Assembly: GCF_900155395.1 (NCBI RefSeq)
Contig: NZ_LT699728.1
Span: 248,001 to 312,000, forward strand
DNA: 64,000 nt
Direction: 5' to 3'
From: Merdibacter massiliensis
GTDB lineage: Bacteria; Bacillota_I; Bacilli_A; Erysipelotrichales; Erysipelotrichaceae
Position numbers and translations under genes: made by a program. How positions within the stretch are numbered: the stretch's first letter is position 1; every line of letters begins with the position of its first letter. Shown one piece after another: positions 35,857 to 44,815 of the stretch. The notes beneath the pieces were generated by a model. That model saw only the letters and a list, made by a program, of their open reading frames with translations. It was not told the origin of the DNA and made no database searches.

Positions 35857-36789
35857 TCAATTTTTATCCGATTCACGTAAAATTTCAATTTCGATCTGGT
35901 CTGCCAATTGTTTTACAGCTTCTCCTTTCGCAATGCCATAGGTAAAAGCACTTGCACTTCCAGCTGCCAATCCCATCCGGAAAGCTTCTTTATAATCACC
36001 ATGTTGCAGCCATCCATACAAGAAGCCGGCAGTCATCGAATCACCGCAGCCAATCGTGCTGACGACAATGCCGTGTGCACTTTTTCCATAATAGATAGCT
36101 CCCTGTTCATCAAGCAGATAAGCCCCGTCCCCTCCACAGGAAACCAATACATTTTTTACACCTTTTTGCTGAAGGGCCTGCATGCTGGAAAATAAGATGC
36201 CCTCTTTCATCGGACATTGAAATACTTCTTCAAGTTCATGAATATTGGGTTTTATCAGAAATGGTTTTTCCTTGATGGCATGCAGCAGGCTTTCCCCATT
36301 CGTATCCACGACGCACAATGCGCCGTTTGCTGAAACCACTTGCATCAATTGTGCATAAAAAGTTGCCGGTATGCTTTTTTGAACGCTCCCGGATAAGATC
36401 AGGATATCGCCTTGTCCTAAAGAAGACAGAGATTCAATCATTTTCGTTAATTCTTCCTGATCCGGCTGCGTCCCCTGTCCGTTGATCTCGGTTTCTTCTT
36501 CTGCATTGATTTTAATATTGATTCGGGTAAATCCATTCTTCACCGGCAGAAATGCTGTCCGCAAACCCATCGCTTGGACACCGGCCTCATACATCTGTGC
36601 GGTCTCGCCGCCAATAAATCCATAAGCGATCGAATCCAATCCTAACTCTTTTAACATAAGAGATACATTGATGCCTTTTCCCCCATAAATCAGTTTTTCA
36701 TCTTTTGTACGCTGCATCGCGCCCAAAGTTAATGACTCTAGTTTGATCATGTAATCCAATGACGGATTGACTGTTAATGTATAGATCAT
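35857..36789 (-). CDS. 1-phosphofructokinase-like PfkB family sugar kinase
   Basis: A 310-residue kinase of the FruK/LacC group. Start MIYTLTVNPSLDYMIKL at 36789 has AAAGGAGG upstream. YGGKGINVSLMLKELG is the PfkB first signature, and STIGCGDSMTAGFLYGW is the second, with the catalytic aspartate. These enzymes phosphorylate fructose-1-phosphate or tagatose-6-phosphate. No fructose PTS gene or FruR adjoins it, so the substrate is open. Its promoter lies in a 53-base segment that was copied when the neighbouring IS inserted. Confidence 0.88.
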   Translation of the reverse strand: MIYTLTVNPSLDYMIKLESLTLGAMQRTKDEKLIYGGKGINVSLMLKELGLDSIAYGFIGGETAQMYEAGVQAMGLRTAFLPVKNGFTRINIKINAEEETEINGQGTQPDQEELTKMIESLSSLGQGDILILSGSVQKSIPATFYAQLMQVVSANGALCVVDTNGESLLHAIKEKPFLIKPNIHELEEVFQCPMKEGILFSSMQALQQKGVKNVLVSCGGDGAYLLDEQGAIYYGKSAHGIVVSTIGCGDSMTAGFLYGWLQHGDYKEAFRMGLAAGSASAFTYGIAKGEAVKQLADQIEIEILRESDKN

Positions 36790-36856
36790 AGTTTCCTCCT
36801 TTTGCACATTGCAAATTCTGAGCTTCACTGACTATATTTACAGCATATTTCAATAT

Positions 36857-36909
36857 TATTATACTATGCACCAGTTCACCGTCAAGCGCCATTTCATCGA
36901 CAAAATATA
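36857..36909. repeat. Left copy of the 53-bp target duplication
   Basis: Identical at all 53 positions to 38815-38867. It directly abuts the left inverted repeat of the IS1634-like element. Confidence 0.95.
36858..36885 (-). promoter_or_regulatory. Promoter of the PfkB kinase gene
   Basis: On the minus strand TTGACG (36885-36880), a 16-base gap and a perfect TATAAT (36863-36858) sit about 62 bases before the kinase start. The whole promoter is inside the 53-base direct repeat flanking the IS. Confidence 0.75.
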
Positions 36910-38814
36910 CCCGTCTTTAGAGGTTTGCACCATGAATGTTTAGAGGCTATTCTGAGAAAAAGTCGAGATTATCCAGTATTTATCGTTGTTTTTTGTACTT
37001 TAAATTTATTTTATTTTTTTTATTTATTTGATATAATTATGGTGTAAATGTGTAATGCTTGGAGGACACTTTCTATGGCCTATTTTCTTAAAAAAACAAA
37101 ACGAAATGACAGACTTTATCTTTCCATCTATGAGAGTTTTTATTCTCCAGAAACTAAAAACACTCGACATAAAAGTTTTCGTAAAATCGGTTTCGTTGAT
37201 GCTCTTATCGAACAGGGTATAGATGATCCAATCTCTCATTTTCAGAAAGAAGTCAATGAACTGAATTCTAAACGGGAGACAGAAAAGTGTCGCATCAACT
37301 TTCAACAGATTTCCGACATTTCACCAGAACTGTGTCTGGGTTATGTGCCAATTGCGAAAATCTTGAACATGCTGGATGTAAAAGAACATTTTGGGTATTT
37401 AAGTTCTTCAAGGAAATTCGAGTTCGATGTATATGATGTCTTTTCCGCTCTTGTATATGCTCGTGTTGTTGCGCCTTTATCTAAACATCAGACTTTTCAT
37501 GATATTCTTCCAAAGCTATCTGTTCAAAAAAACTTCAGTTATGATCAACTCCTAGAGGGCTTGGAATTCATGGGCGAAGAATATGAGAAACTGGTTGAAA
37601 TACTGACCGTTGCGACTGATGACAATTTTATTCTGGATTCCAGCCGTTCTTATTTTGATTGTACAAACTATTATTTTGAAATCGATAAGGAATCTACTCT
37701 TCAAAAAAGAGGGCCTTCCAAAGAAAATCGAAGAGACCCTATTGTGGGAATGGGCCTTCTTTTAGACGCACAGATGTTACCAATCGGCATGAAGATATTC
37801 CCAGGCAATGAATCTGAAAAGCCGGTCATGCGTGATCTAATCCACGATTTGAAATCAAGAAACAATATCAAGGGCCGTACCATCCAAATAGCTGATAAAG
37901 GCCTTAACTGTGCTAAAAATATTATTGAAGCTATTGATAATGGAGATGGCTATCTGTTTTCGAAATCTGTAAAAACCCTTCCTGAAAGAGAAAGACAATG
38001 GGTTCTTCTTGATGACGGATTCGAAACAGTGTTTGATCAGAACGGAGAACCCGTTTATAAAATCAAGGAATGCATCGATACGTTTACTTATTCATACAAG
38101 GATGAATATGGGAATGTAATAACTCGTAATATAAAAGAAAAAAGAACAGTTACCTATAACTTCAGTCTCGCAAAGAAGAAACTGATGGAAATCAATAGAA
38201 TGATTGAAAAAGCCAAGGCACACCGTGCATGCCAGGCCAAAAAAGAAGAATATGGTGAATCATCAAAATATATGCAGTTTCTAGATGATCAGGGGAAAAG
38301 TATAAAACCCCAGCTAAATCAAAAAGCTATAGACAAAGACAAAGAACTAGCCGGATATAATATGCTCGTAACATCTGAAATCAATATGTCATCAAAAGAC
38401 ATATACAATGCTTATCATCAGCTTTGGCAAATCGAAGAATCCTTCCGCATCATGAAGTCCGAACTTGATACACGTCCGGTCTATCTACAAAAAGAAAATC
38501 GGATCAAAGGTCATTTCTTCATCTGTTACACAGCCGTGTTATTATCACGAATCCTTCAATTCAAGATTCTGGAAAATAAATACTCAGCAAGTACAATATA
38601 CGATTTCATGAGAAAATTTCGAGTTGTAAGAATCAACTCAACAAGATTCATAAATCTATTAACCAGCAAAGAATTCGTAACAGATCTATCCAAAAAATTA
38701 AATCAACCAATAACAAATTATTATCTAACAGATAAACAAATAAAAATGATGCATACTCGATAATCAAATATCGAGTGTTGCACCATTTTTTACTATTCAA
38801 CCTCTAAAGTCAGG
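36910..38814 (+). mobile_element. IS1634-like element (IS4 superfamily), 1905 bp
   Basis: Bounded by imperfect inverted repeats: CCCGTCTTTAGAGGTTTG at the left and, as reverse complement, CCTGACTTTAGAGGTTGA at the right. The single transposase gene is intact. The flanking 53-bp direct repeat fits what is known of IS1634, which makes unusually long and variable target duplications. A perfect duplication and an intact gene indicate a recent insertion. Confidence 0.9.
37075..38763 (+). CDS. IS1634 family transposase
   Basis: A DDE transposase of about 562 residues. The start is probably the ATG at 37075 (MAYFLKKTKRN), which has GGAGGA upstream; an ATG at 37048 is in frame and would add nine residues. 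Catalytic region candidates are SYFDCTNYYFEID (first Asp), IADKGLNCAKNII (second Asp) and HQLWQIEESFRIMKSELDTRP (Glu in the conserved IEESFR context). No frameshift or stop is seen, so it is likely functional. Confidence 0.9.
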   Translation: MAYFLKKTKRNDRLYLSIYESFYSPETKNTRHKSFRKIGFVDALIEQGIDDPISHFQKEVNELNSKRETEKCRINFQQISDISPELCLGYVPIAKILNMLDVKEHFGYLSSSRKFEFDVYDVFSALVYARVVAPLSKHQTFHDILPKLSVQKNFSYDQLLEGLEFMGEEYEKLVEILTVATDDNFILDSSRSYFDCTNYYFEIDKESTLQKRGPSKENRRDPIVGMGLLLDAQMLPIGMKIFPGNESEKPVMRDLIHDLKSRNNIKGRTIQIADKGLNCAKNIIEAIDNGDGYLFSKSVKTLPERERQWVLLDDGFETVFDQNGEPVYKIKECIDTFTYSYKDEYGNVITRNIKEKRTVTYNFSLAKKKLMEINRMIEKAKAHRACQAKKEEYGESSKYMQFLDDQGKSIKPQLNQKAIDKDKELAGYNMLVTSEINMSSKDIYNAYHQLWQIEESFRIMKSELDTRPVYLQKENRIKGHFFICYTAVLLSRILQFKILENKYSASTIYDFMRKFRVVRINSTRFINLLTSKEFVTDLSKKLNQPITNYYLTDKQIKMMHTR

Positions 38815-38867
38815 TATTATACTATGCACCAGTTCACCGTCAAGCGCCATTTCATCGACAAAATATA
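38815..38867. repeat. Right copy of the 53-bp target duplication, carrying a second promoter
   Basis: Identical to 36857-36909. It contains TTGACG-N16-TATAAT on the minus strand (38843-38816), pointing into the right end of the IS and so antisense to the transposase gene. Confidence 0.95.
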
Positions 38868-38868
38868 G

Positions 38869-38896
38869 AAAAAACGATGAAAATCCCATCGTTTTA
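38869..38896. terminator. Terminator after the CDF transporter gene
   Basis: AAAACGATG and CATCGTTTT pair across a seven-base loop with A and T runs. It overlaps the stop codon of the minus-strand gene. Confidence 0.8.
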
Positions 38897-40090
38897 TTTG
38901 TCTCCTTCTTCTCTTTTTTCATCACTCGTATAGGCGTGATCGAAAGTGATCACTGCATAACATTCCGGTCGCTGTTCATGAACCAGATCTGTGATCTGTT
39001 TCATCAATTGTTCATCTGAGCTCGCGATGCCAAAAGGAACGACCACATCAAATATCATATTTGTATGCGTGGTCCCCGGCACTACTCGAAAATCATGAAA
39101 AGTCAAACGGCCATCCACTTTATCCAAGATCTTGCGTACCATTTCTTTCAGCTCATTTGTAAGTGCATCATCCGTACGGATCGGATCCATATGGACGACT
39201 GTTTCAATACCCATTTCTTCTTTGATCTCTTTTTCGATATTATCCACCATGTCATGGCTTTCAAAAATATCCCTGCGATAATCGACCTCCACATGGACAC
39301 TGACAAACAGGCGATTCGGTCCATAATCATGCACGATCATATCATGGACACCTAAGACCCCGTCATATTTCTTTATACGCTCATAGATTTCCTGTACCAG
39401 TTCCGGATCAGGCGCCTTTCCTAATAAATCATCTAATGCGCTGCGGATAAGCGAGATCCCTGTATAAAGGATAAATGCGGCTACGATCATGCCCATATAG
39501 CCGTCCAGATTAAATTTTAGAACCGGTGATAAGATTGTAGATAACAACACCGCACTGGTTCCTAACACATCCGAAAGAGAGTCTGCAGCTGTTGCTTCCA
39601 ACAGTGAAGAATGCAGACGTTTTCCATAAGCATGATTATAGGTATACATCCAGACCTTTACCAAGATCGATGCCAGCAGCACGATGATCGCTACCCATGA
39701 GAATATAATTTCTTCCGGATGCAAGATTTTTTGAAAACTCTGCTGAACCATCTCTACTCCTAAATATAAGATCAATACAGCGACCAATAAAGAAGCAAGA
39801 CATTCATATCGTGCATGACCAAAGGGATGTTTGGCATCTGCCGGACGGCTGGACAAACGAAAACTGATTAAAGAGATGATGGAACTTCCTGCATCTGATA
39901 AGTTATTGATTGCATCTGCTGTAATAGATACACTGTTTGCTAAAGTACCCGCAACAAATTTAAAAATGCACAAAAAAACATTATTGATCACTCCAACAGT
40001 AGCTGTTACATTCCCGATTGCCTTGCGGACATGTTCATTTTCTGTTTGTTCATGATCTTTTACAAAAAAGCGGACCAATAAACGCATCAT
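38894..40090 (-). CDS. Cation diffusion facilitator (CDF) family transporter
   Basis: A 398-residue metal exporter driven by proton exchange. About six membrane segments occupy residues 25-220. The metal site motifs are SITADAINNLSDAGSS in TM2 and ATAADSLSDVLGTS in TM5, both with the HDxxD-like spacing used for Zn, Mn or Fe (here NLSD and DSLSD). GHARYECLASL follows TM2. The C-terminal domain (about 225-398) is cytoplasmic, with two repeats of a ferredoxin-like fold, one more than usual. Metal preference is uncertain. Now located just downstream of the IS target repeat, with the IS on its 3' side. Confidence 0.9.
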   Translation of the reverse strand: MMRLLVRFFVKDHEQTENEHVRKAIGNVTATVGVINNVFLCIFKFVAGTLANSVSITADAINNLSDAGSSIISLISFRLSSRPADAKHPFGHARYECLASLLVAVLILYLGVEMVQQSFQKILHPEEIIFSWVAIIVLLASILVKVWMYTYNHAYGKRLHSSLLEATAADSLSDVLGTSAVLLSTILSPVLKFNLDGYMGMIVAAFILYTGISLIRSALDDLLGKAPDPELVQEIYERIKKYDGVLGVHDMIVHDYGPNRLFVSVHVEVDYRRDIFESHDMVDNIEKEIKEEMGIETVVHMDPIRTDDALTNELKEMVRKILDKVDGRLTFHDFRVVPGTTHTNMIFDVVVPFGIASSDEQLMKQITDLVHEQRPECYAVITFDHAYTSDEKREEGDK

Positions 40091-40176
40091 ATTGCACTCC
40101 CCCTTTTATTCATCCCTATAATCTATCACATTTTGATTCAAAACGCAAAATTTGCACTGTTTCTACATACAATACA

Positions 40177-41067
40177 ATGGTGATGGAAATGCGTCGATTC
40201 GAATATGCTTGTCTTTATCTGCTGATCCTGCTGCTTTTCTTTTTTGGCAATGCGGTCAGTTCCAGCGTCGTCATGTCTTTAAAAATCTGGTGGAACACTT
40301 TGATTCCCGGCATGCTGGTTCCCATGATCCTTATTCGCTTTCTCTATCTACGTCAAGGTTTTGATGCCCTGGGTTCCTCCTTTTTCAATCGGATCTTTCA
40401 TATGAAAAACAATGGGATCGCTTATGTGGTTTGCCCCATGCTGTTAGGATTTCCAGCAGGATCTTTGTTTATTGACCAAGCTTATGAAGAACATCATCTC
40501 AATGCAGAAGGAATGCGCCGGTTATTGCTCTGTTGTTGTTTTCCAACACCAGGCTTTGTTATCCTGACCCTAGGTACCCTATATCAAGACATCGCTGTTG
40601 GCTGGAAACTCTATTTCTGTATCATCATTGGCGGATGTATTTTATTATTTATGACCAGGAAACAAATCGTCATTCCCTCTTTGTCTTCTTCGCATGTTCC
40701 ATCCCTTTTTTCTGCTTTGTCTGATTCGATCTGGTATAGTGTTCGATCCATGCTGCTGATCGGTGTCTATTTGTTATTATTTCTTTCCATTGCCTCCATC
40801 CTGCAATTTTTTCTGCCCTCTTTTCTCATCCTTCCTTTTCAATTGATTGCCGAGTTCAGCAGCGGTGTGCTGCTTTGTGCAACCCTTTCTCTTCCTATAA
40901 AGATAAAACTGCTCATTACAGTGGCTTTGCTTGCATTTGGCGGCTTATGCGTGCACTTACAAATTCTCTCTTCTTTGCAGCATCACCCTTTTTCTTATCT
41001 GACATTTCTTCGCTATCGACTCCTTCATGCATGTTTTGCTGTTTTGATTGCTTGTATCATCATCTAA
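40177..41067 (+). CDS. YlbJ-like multi-pass membrane protein (nucleoside recognition domain)
   Basis: A protein of about 296 residues with seven or eight hydrophobic segments. VVCPMLLGFPAGSLF (consensus GYPxG) and LLCCCFPTPGFVILTLG match the two conserved gate segments of the sporulation protein YlbJ/SpoVV. YlbJ-type proteins export small acids such as dipicolinate in spore formers, but related copies occur outside sporulation. The start is uncertain: ATG at 40177, 40183 or 40189, none with a strong RBS. No sporulation gene is adjacent. Confidence 0.7.
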   Translation: MVMEMRRFEYACLYLLILLLFFFGNAVSSSVVMSLKIWWNTLIPGMLVPMILIRFLYLRQGFDALGSSFFNRIFHMKNNGIAYVVCPMLLGFPAGSLFIDQAYEEHHLNAEGMRRLLLCCCFPTPGFVILTLGTLYQDIAVGWKLYFCIIIGGCILLFMTRKQIVIPSLSSSHVPSLFSALSDSIWYSVRSMLLIGVYLLLFLSIASILQFFLPSFLILPFQLIAEFSSGVLLCATLSLPIKIKLLITVALLAFGGLCVHLQILSSLQHHPFSYLTFLRYRLLHACFAVLIACIII

Positions 41068-41246
41068 AGATACAGTTCCTCCCTCTTTAAGAATTCTTTC
41101 CTGTCTTATCCATGTCACCCTCTGCTTGCTCATGGAAACAACATAAGAATGCTCAACACAGAACAGTCTAAGATCTTTTATTTTTGCAGAACGATCTTGG
41201 ACTTTTTTCATTCCTTATTTCATACATAGGCAAAGAAAATCAACCA

Positions 41247-41266
41247 TTTCCACTTTAAAGTGGAAA
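41247..41266. promoter_or_regulatory. Perfect 20-bp palindrome upstream of the cellobiose PTS operon
   Basis: TTTCCACTTTAAAGTGGAAA is its own reverse complement. It is centred about 40 bases upstream of a TACAAT -10 box at 41297-41302, which lacks a good -35. That position suits an activator, and the LicR-like protein encoded at the end of the cluster is the obvious candidate. The surrounding 264-base spacer holds no gene. Confidence 0.6.
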
Positions 41267-41331
41267 ATTCTGTTTTTTCAAATGATTCATAAATATTTAC
41301 AATAAAATGTAAGACAGAAAGGAGATAATGA

Positions 41332-41652
41332 ATGGATATTGAAGTGAGCTGCATGCAAATGATATTGCATAGTGGAAATGCACGAGGCAACGCCTATGAA
41401 GCAATCGATGAAATCAAAAAAAAGAATTTTGATCATGCTGTTTCCTTATTAGATGATGCGAAACAAGAACTGCTGCTTTCACAAAAGACACATGCTCAGC
41501 TGCTGAGAGAAATGGCTTCTCAAAATGATGTACCAGCGAATTTGCTGTTGATTCACGCTGAAGACCATGTAGCCAGTTCGGAAGTCGTTTGTGATATGGC
41601 AAAAGAACTATTTGCTGTCTATGAAATTTTAGCAAAAAGAAAGGAGTATTAA
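41332..41652 (+). CDS. PTS lactose/cellobiose-family EIIA
   Basis: A 106-residue all-helical EIIA. The active histidine is in LLLIHAEDHVASS near residue 81, the family pattern; SGNARGNAYEAI at the start is also typical. It carries phosphate from HPr to the EIIB encoded two genes on. AAAGGAG precedes the start. First gene of an operon with phospho-beta-glucosidase, EIIB and EIIC. Confidence 0.93.
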   Translation: MDIEVSCMQMILHSGNARGNAYEAIDEIKKKNFDHAVSLLDDAKQELLLSQKTHAQLLREMASQNDVPANLLLIHAEDHVASSEVVCDMAKELFAVYEILAKRKEY

Positions 41653-41653
41653 A

Positions 41654-43069
41654 GTGCCGCTTAGAAAAGATTTTTTATGGGGAAGCGCAACTGCTTCTTA
41701 TCAGTGTGAAGGAGCCTGGAACGTTGATGATCGTGCACCAAGCATGTGGGACGTTTATCTTCATGATGGAAATTATGAAAATGGAGATATTGCCAGCGAT
41801 CACTATCATCACTACAAAGAAGATATTGAAATGATGGCCAAAGGTGGACAGAATACATATCGCTTATCCTTGTCATGGCCGCGCATTATCAAAGACAAAG
41901 AAGGAAATGTCAATGAAAAAGGAATTGCTTTTTATCGAGATCTTCTGCTGACCTGCAAAAAGAACAACATCGTTCCTTTTGTTACAATTTACCACTGGGA
42001 TCTTCCGCAATATTGGGAAGAAGAAGGCGGTTGGCTCAACAAACAGACTTGTTACGCCTATGAACACTATGCAAAAGTCTGCTTTGATCATTTTCATGAT
42101 CTTGTCGAGCACTGGGTTACTTTTAACGAACCTAAATGGTTCACGTTCAGTGGTTATCTGGTTGGAAACTATCCGCCGGGACACCAAAGCGTACAGGAAA
42201 TGATCACAGCTGCTTATCATGTTATGTACGCAAGTGCGCTGGGTGTCAGGGCTTTCCGCCAAGGTCATTATCCAGGTCAAATCGGAATCGTTCACAGTTT
42301 TGGTCCAGTGGACGGCGTCGATGACAGCTTGCAAACGCGGATCGCTATGCGCTATGCCGATAATTATGCAAACAATTGGATATTGGATACGGCTGCCAAA
42401 GGAGAAATTCCTTTTGATCTGTTATGTGTGTTATCACAGAAATATGATCTTTCCTTCATAAAAGATGAAGAACTGAAAGTCATAAAGGAAAATACCGTGG
42501 ATTTTCTTGGACTGAACTATTATTCACGCATTCTCGTTCGTCCATATAAAAGCGGGGAGACCACTTTTGTAGTCAATAACCAAGGGAAAAATTTCAAAGG
42601 AGAAAGCAAGATCGTCATCAAAGGATGGTTTGAACAAATTATGAAAAATCCGGATGCCATCTACACAGAATGGGACACTGAAATTTATCCGCAAGGTCTG
42701 GAAAAAGGATTGATCGATGTATATGAACGATATCATTTACCGATCTTCATCACGGAAAATGGCGTCGGTGTGCGGGAAGATGTCAAAGTTGATCAGGTAC
42801 AGGATGATTATCGTATTTCTTTCATGAATGACCACATCAATTCCATGATGAATGCAGCGGATAAGGGAGTCGATATCCGAGGTTACTATGCATGGAGCAG
42901 TTTTGACCTGTATTCATGGAAAAACGGTGTTGAAAAACGTTATGGATTGGTTGCAATTGATTTTGATGATCCGCAATTAACCCGCAAGCCTAAAAAAAGT
43001 TATGATTGGTTCAAAGAAATCATAGAAAGCAACGGCGAAAAAATAAAAAGAAAGGAATGGAATTTATGA
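41654..43069 (+). CDS. 6-phospho-beta-glucosidase (GH1)
   Basis: Splits phosphorylated beta-glucosides such as cellobiose-6-phosphate delivered by the PTS. The start is a GTG at 41654, one base after the EIIA stop, with AAAGGAG upstream. 471 residues. DFLWGSATASYQCEGA is the GH1 N-terminal signature, TFNEPKWF holds the acid/base glutamate and FITENGVG the nucleophile. SWKNGVEKRYG near the C-terminus carries the Lys and Tyr that bind the 6-phosphate, separating it from plain beta-glucosidases. The EIIB start overlaps its stop (ATGA). Confidence 0.92.
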   Translation: MPLRKDFLWGSATASYQCEGAWNVDDRAPSMWDVYLHDGNYENGDIASDHYHHYKEDIEMMAKGGQNTYRLSLSWPRIIKDKEGNVNEKGIAFYRDLLLTCKKNNIVPFVTIYHWDLPQYWEEEGGWLNKQTCYAYEHYAKVCFDHFHDLVEHWVTFNEPKWFTFSGYLVGNYPPGHQSVQEMITAAYHVMYASALGVRAFRQGHYPGQIGIVHSFGPVDGVDDSLQTRIAMRYADNYANNWILDTAAKGEIPFDLLCVLSQKYDLSFIKDEELKVIKENTVDFLGLNYYSRILVRPYKSGETTFVVNNQGKNFKGESKIVIKGWFEQIMKNPDAIYTEWDTEIYPQGLEKGLIDVYERYHLPIFITENGVGVREDVKVDQVQDDYRISFMNDHINSMMNAADKGVDIRGYYAWSSFDLYSWKNGVEKRYGLVAIDFDDPQLTRKPKKSYDWFKEIIESNGEKIKRKEWNL

Positions 43070-43356
43070 AAGTAATGTTAGTCTGCAATGCAGGTATGTC
43101 TACAGGAATACTGGCTAAGAAGATCGAAGAAGCCAGTGAAGGCAAACTGGAATGCAAAGCTTATGGAGAAGCAGAATATCTTGATCACATGGATGAAGGA
43201 TATCAGCTGATTTTGATCGGTCCGCAAATCCGTCATCTAAAAGGACAGATTGAAGAATCAGTCGATATTCCGGTCGATACGATTCCTCCGCAGTATTATG
43301 GAATCATGAACGGAAAAGCAATCTTTCAGGAGATTCAAAAAAAATATAACATTTAG
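43066..43356 (+). CDS. PTS lactose/cellobiose-family EIIB
   Basis: A 96-residue EIIB. MKVMLVCNAGMSTGILAKKI carries the active cysteine in the phosphate loop CNAGMSTG. The start at 43066 overlaps the stop of the glucosidase gene, with AAAGGA before it; an upstream in-frame start would lie deep inside that gene. It hands phosphate to the sugar in EIIC. Confidence 0.93.
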   Translation: MKVMLVCNAGMSTGILAKKIEEASEGKLECKAYGEAEYLDHMDEGYQLILIGPQIRHLKGQIEESVDIPVDTIPPQYYGIMNGKAIFQEIQKKYNI

Positions 43357-43378
43357 TAGTTAAAAAGAGAGGGATATT

Positions 43379-44668
43379 ATGATGAATACTTTTACATCGT
43401 TTCTAGAAAGAAAATTGATGCCTTTTGCGACGAAGTTTTCCACACAGCGACATTTAAAAGCGATACGTGATGCTTTTATCTGTATCATGCCGATCACATT
43501 AGCCGGCGGTATCGTTTCCGTTATTTCTGCAGCACCTGTGACAGAAAACACAACCAATGGATTTTTATTAGCATGGTCAAATTTTGCTACCAGCAACAGC
43601 ACGATCCTCTCCTGGATCAATACGATCACGATGGGAGCCATGTCGCTTTATATTGTGATTGCACTGACCAGCTTTTTAGCAAAATCTTATAAACTGGACA
43701 ATTTATTACCGATCCTATTGTCTCTTTGCGGGTTTATCTTAACTTCTGTCGCTCCCATTGAACTGGGATTTGATTCTAAGAGTGCAGAGATTTCTTATAT
43801 GGATGGAAAAGGGATCCTTGCCGCTATTTTCATTTCCATCGTAACTGTTGAATTGTACCGCATCATGCGAAGCAAAAATTTTGGACGAATCAAACTTCCT
43901 GATTCTGTACCAGCTTCTCTGTCTGAGACATTTGCTTCTCTTTGCCCAGGTGTTGTCATCATCGCTTTATATTCTGTTTTATTCATTATTTTCTACAACA
44001 TGCAGACAACGATGCCGGGATGGATCTATACAACGCTGGCACCGGCCTTTACGATTGCAGACAGCCTTCCAGCAACTGTCATCATGACCGCATTCGTGCA
44101 ATTGTTCTGGTTCTTTGGTGTCCACGATGCTGCTTTTTCCGGAATCCTTGCTCCTATTCGCGAAAGCGGACTTTCTGTGAATGCTGCAGCTAAGTTGGCT
44201 GGAGAAACAATGCCTCGTATCTTTACGACTCCATTCTGGGTATACTTTGTCATCATTGGCGGATGCGGATCCGTACTGGCGCTTGCGATCCTGCTTTGCC
44301 GTTCCAAATCAAAACAGTTAAAAACCGTTGGCCGCGTTGGTATCATTCCAGCTTTCTTTAATATCTCTGAACCGATCATCTTTGGAGTACCACTGATGTT
44401 AAACCCGATCTTTTTCATTCCATTTATCTTGACATCTACTTTGAACTGCTTTATCGCTTATATCTGCACAAGCATCGGCTTGATTGGAAAATCATTCGCC
44501 ATGTTATCATGGAACATGCCTTCCATCTTCGGAAGTTTCTTATCTACAATGGATATCCGTGCCTTGATTTTAGTCGTTATTCTGATTATCATAGATGCAG
44601 TTATCTATTTCCCATTCTTTAAGGTTCAAGAAAAAGCATTGTTAAAAGAAGAAAATGCAAATGATTAA
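43379..44668 (+). CDS. PTS cellobiose-family EIIC permease
   Basis: A 429-residue membrane protein with about ten segments. KLMPFATKFSTQRHLKAIRDAF at the start, WFFGVHDA in the middle and NISEPIIFGVPLMLNPIFFIPF later are the characteristic CelB-type motifs (the NEP/SEPIIFG loop contacts the sugar). Two adjacent ATG codons, 43379 and 43382, could start it; AGAGAGGG lies upstream. Imports a beta-glucoside while EIIB phosphorylates it. A GGCGC/GCGCC hairpin lies at about 44692-44710, after the stop. Confidence 0.92.
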   Translation: MMNTFTSFLERKLMPFATKFSTQRHLKAIRDAFICIMPITLAGGIVSVISAAPVTENTTNGFLLAWSNFATSNSTILSWINTITMGAMSLYIVIALTSFLAKSYKLDNLLPILLSLCGFILTSVAPIELGFDSKSAEISYMDGKGILAAIFISIVTVELYRIMRSKNFGRIKLPDSVPASLSETFASLCPGVVIIALYSVLFIIFYNMQTTMPGWIYTTLAPAFTIADSLPATVIMTAFVQLFWFFGVHDAAFSGILAPIRESGLSVNAAAKLAGETMPRIFTTPFWVYFVIIGGCGSVLALAILLCRSKSKQLKTVGRVGIIPAFFNISEPIIFGVPLMLNPIFFIPFILTSTLNCFIAYICTSIGLIGKSFAMLSWNMPSIFGSFLSTMDIRALILVVILIIIDAVIYFPFFKVQEKALLKEENAND

Positions 44669-44815
44669 ATGATTCTAATATAATGATGAAGCGGCGCCAT
44701 GTGCGCCCTTCAGTCATTAGGGATTGCCTGCTTATTGCATATCCCACATAAACATTTTGACATCCCCTATGAAACTGTCAATTGTTAGGAAGGGTGTATA
44801 GAAAGTAGAGGCAGC

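Noticed and set aside
40018-40176. N-terminal extension of the YlbJ-like protein
   Set aside because: It overlaps the divergent CDF gene and its promoter, lacks an RBS and adds non-family sequence.
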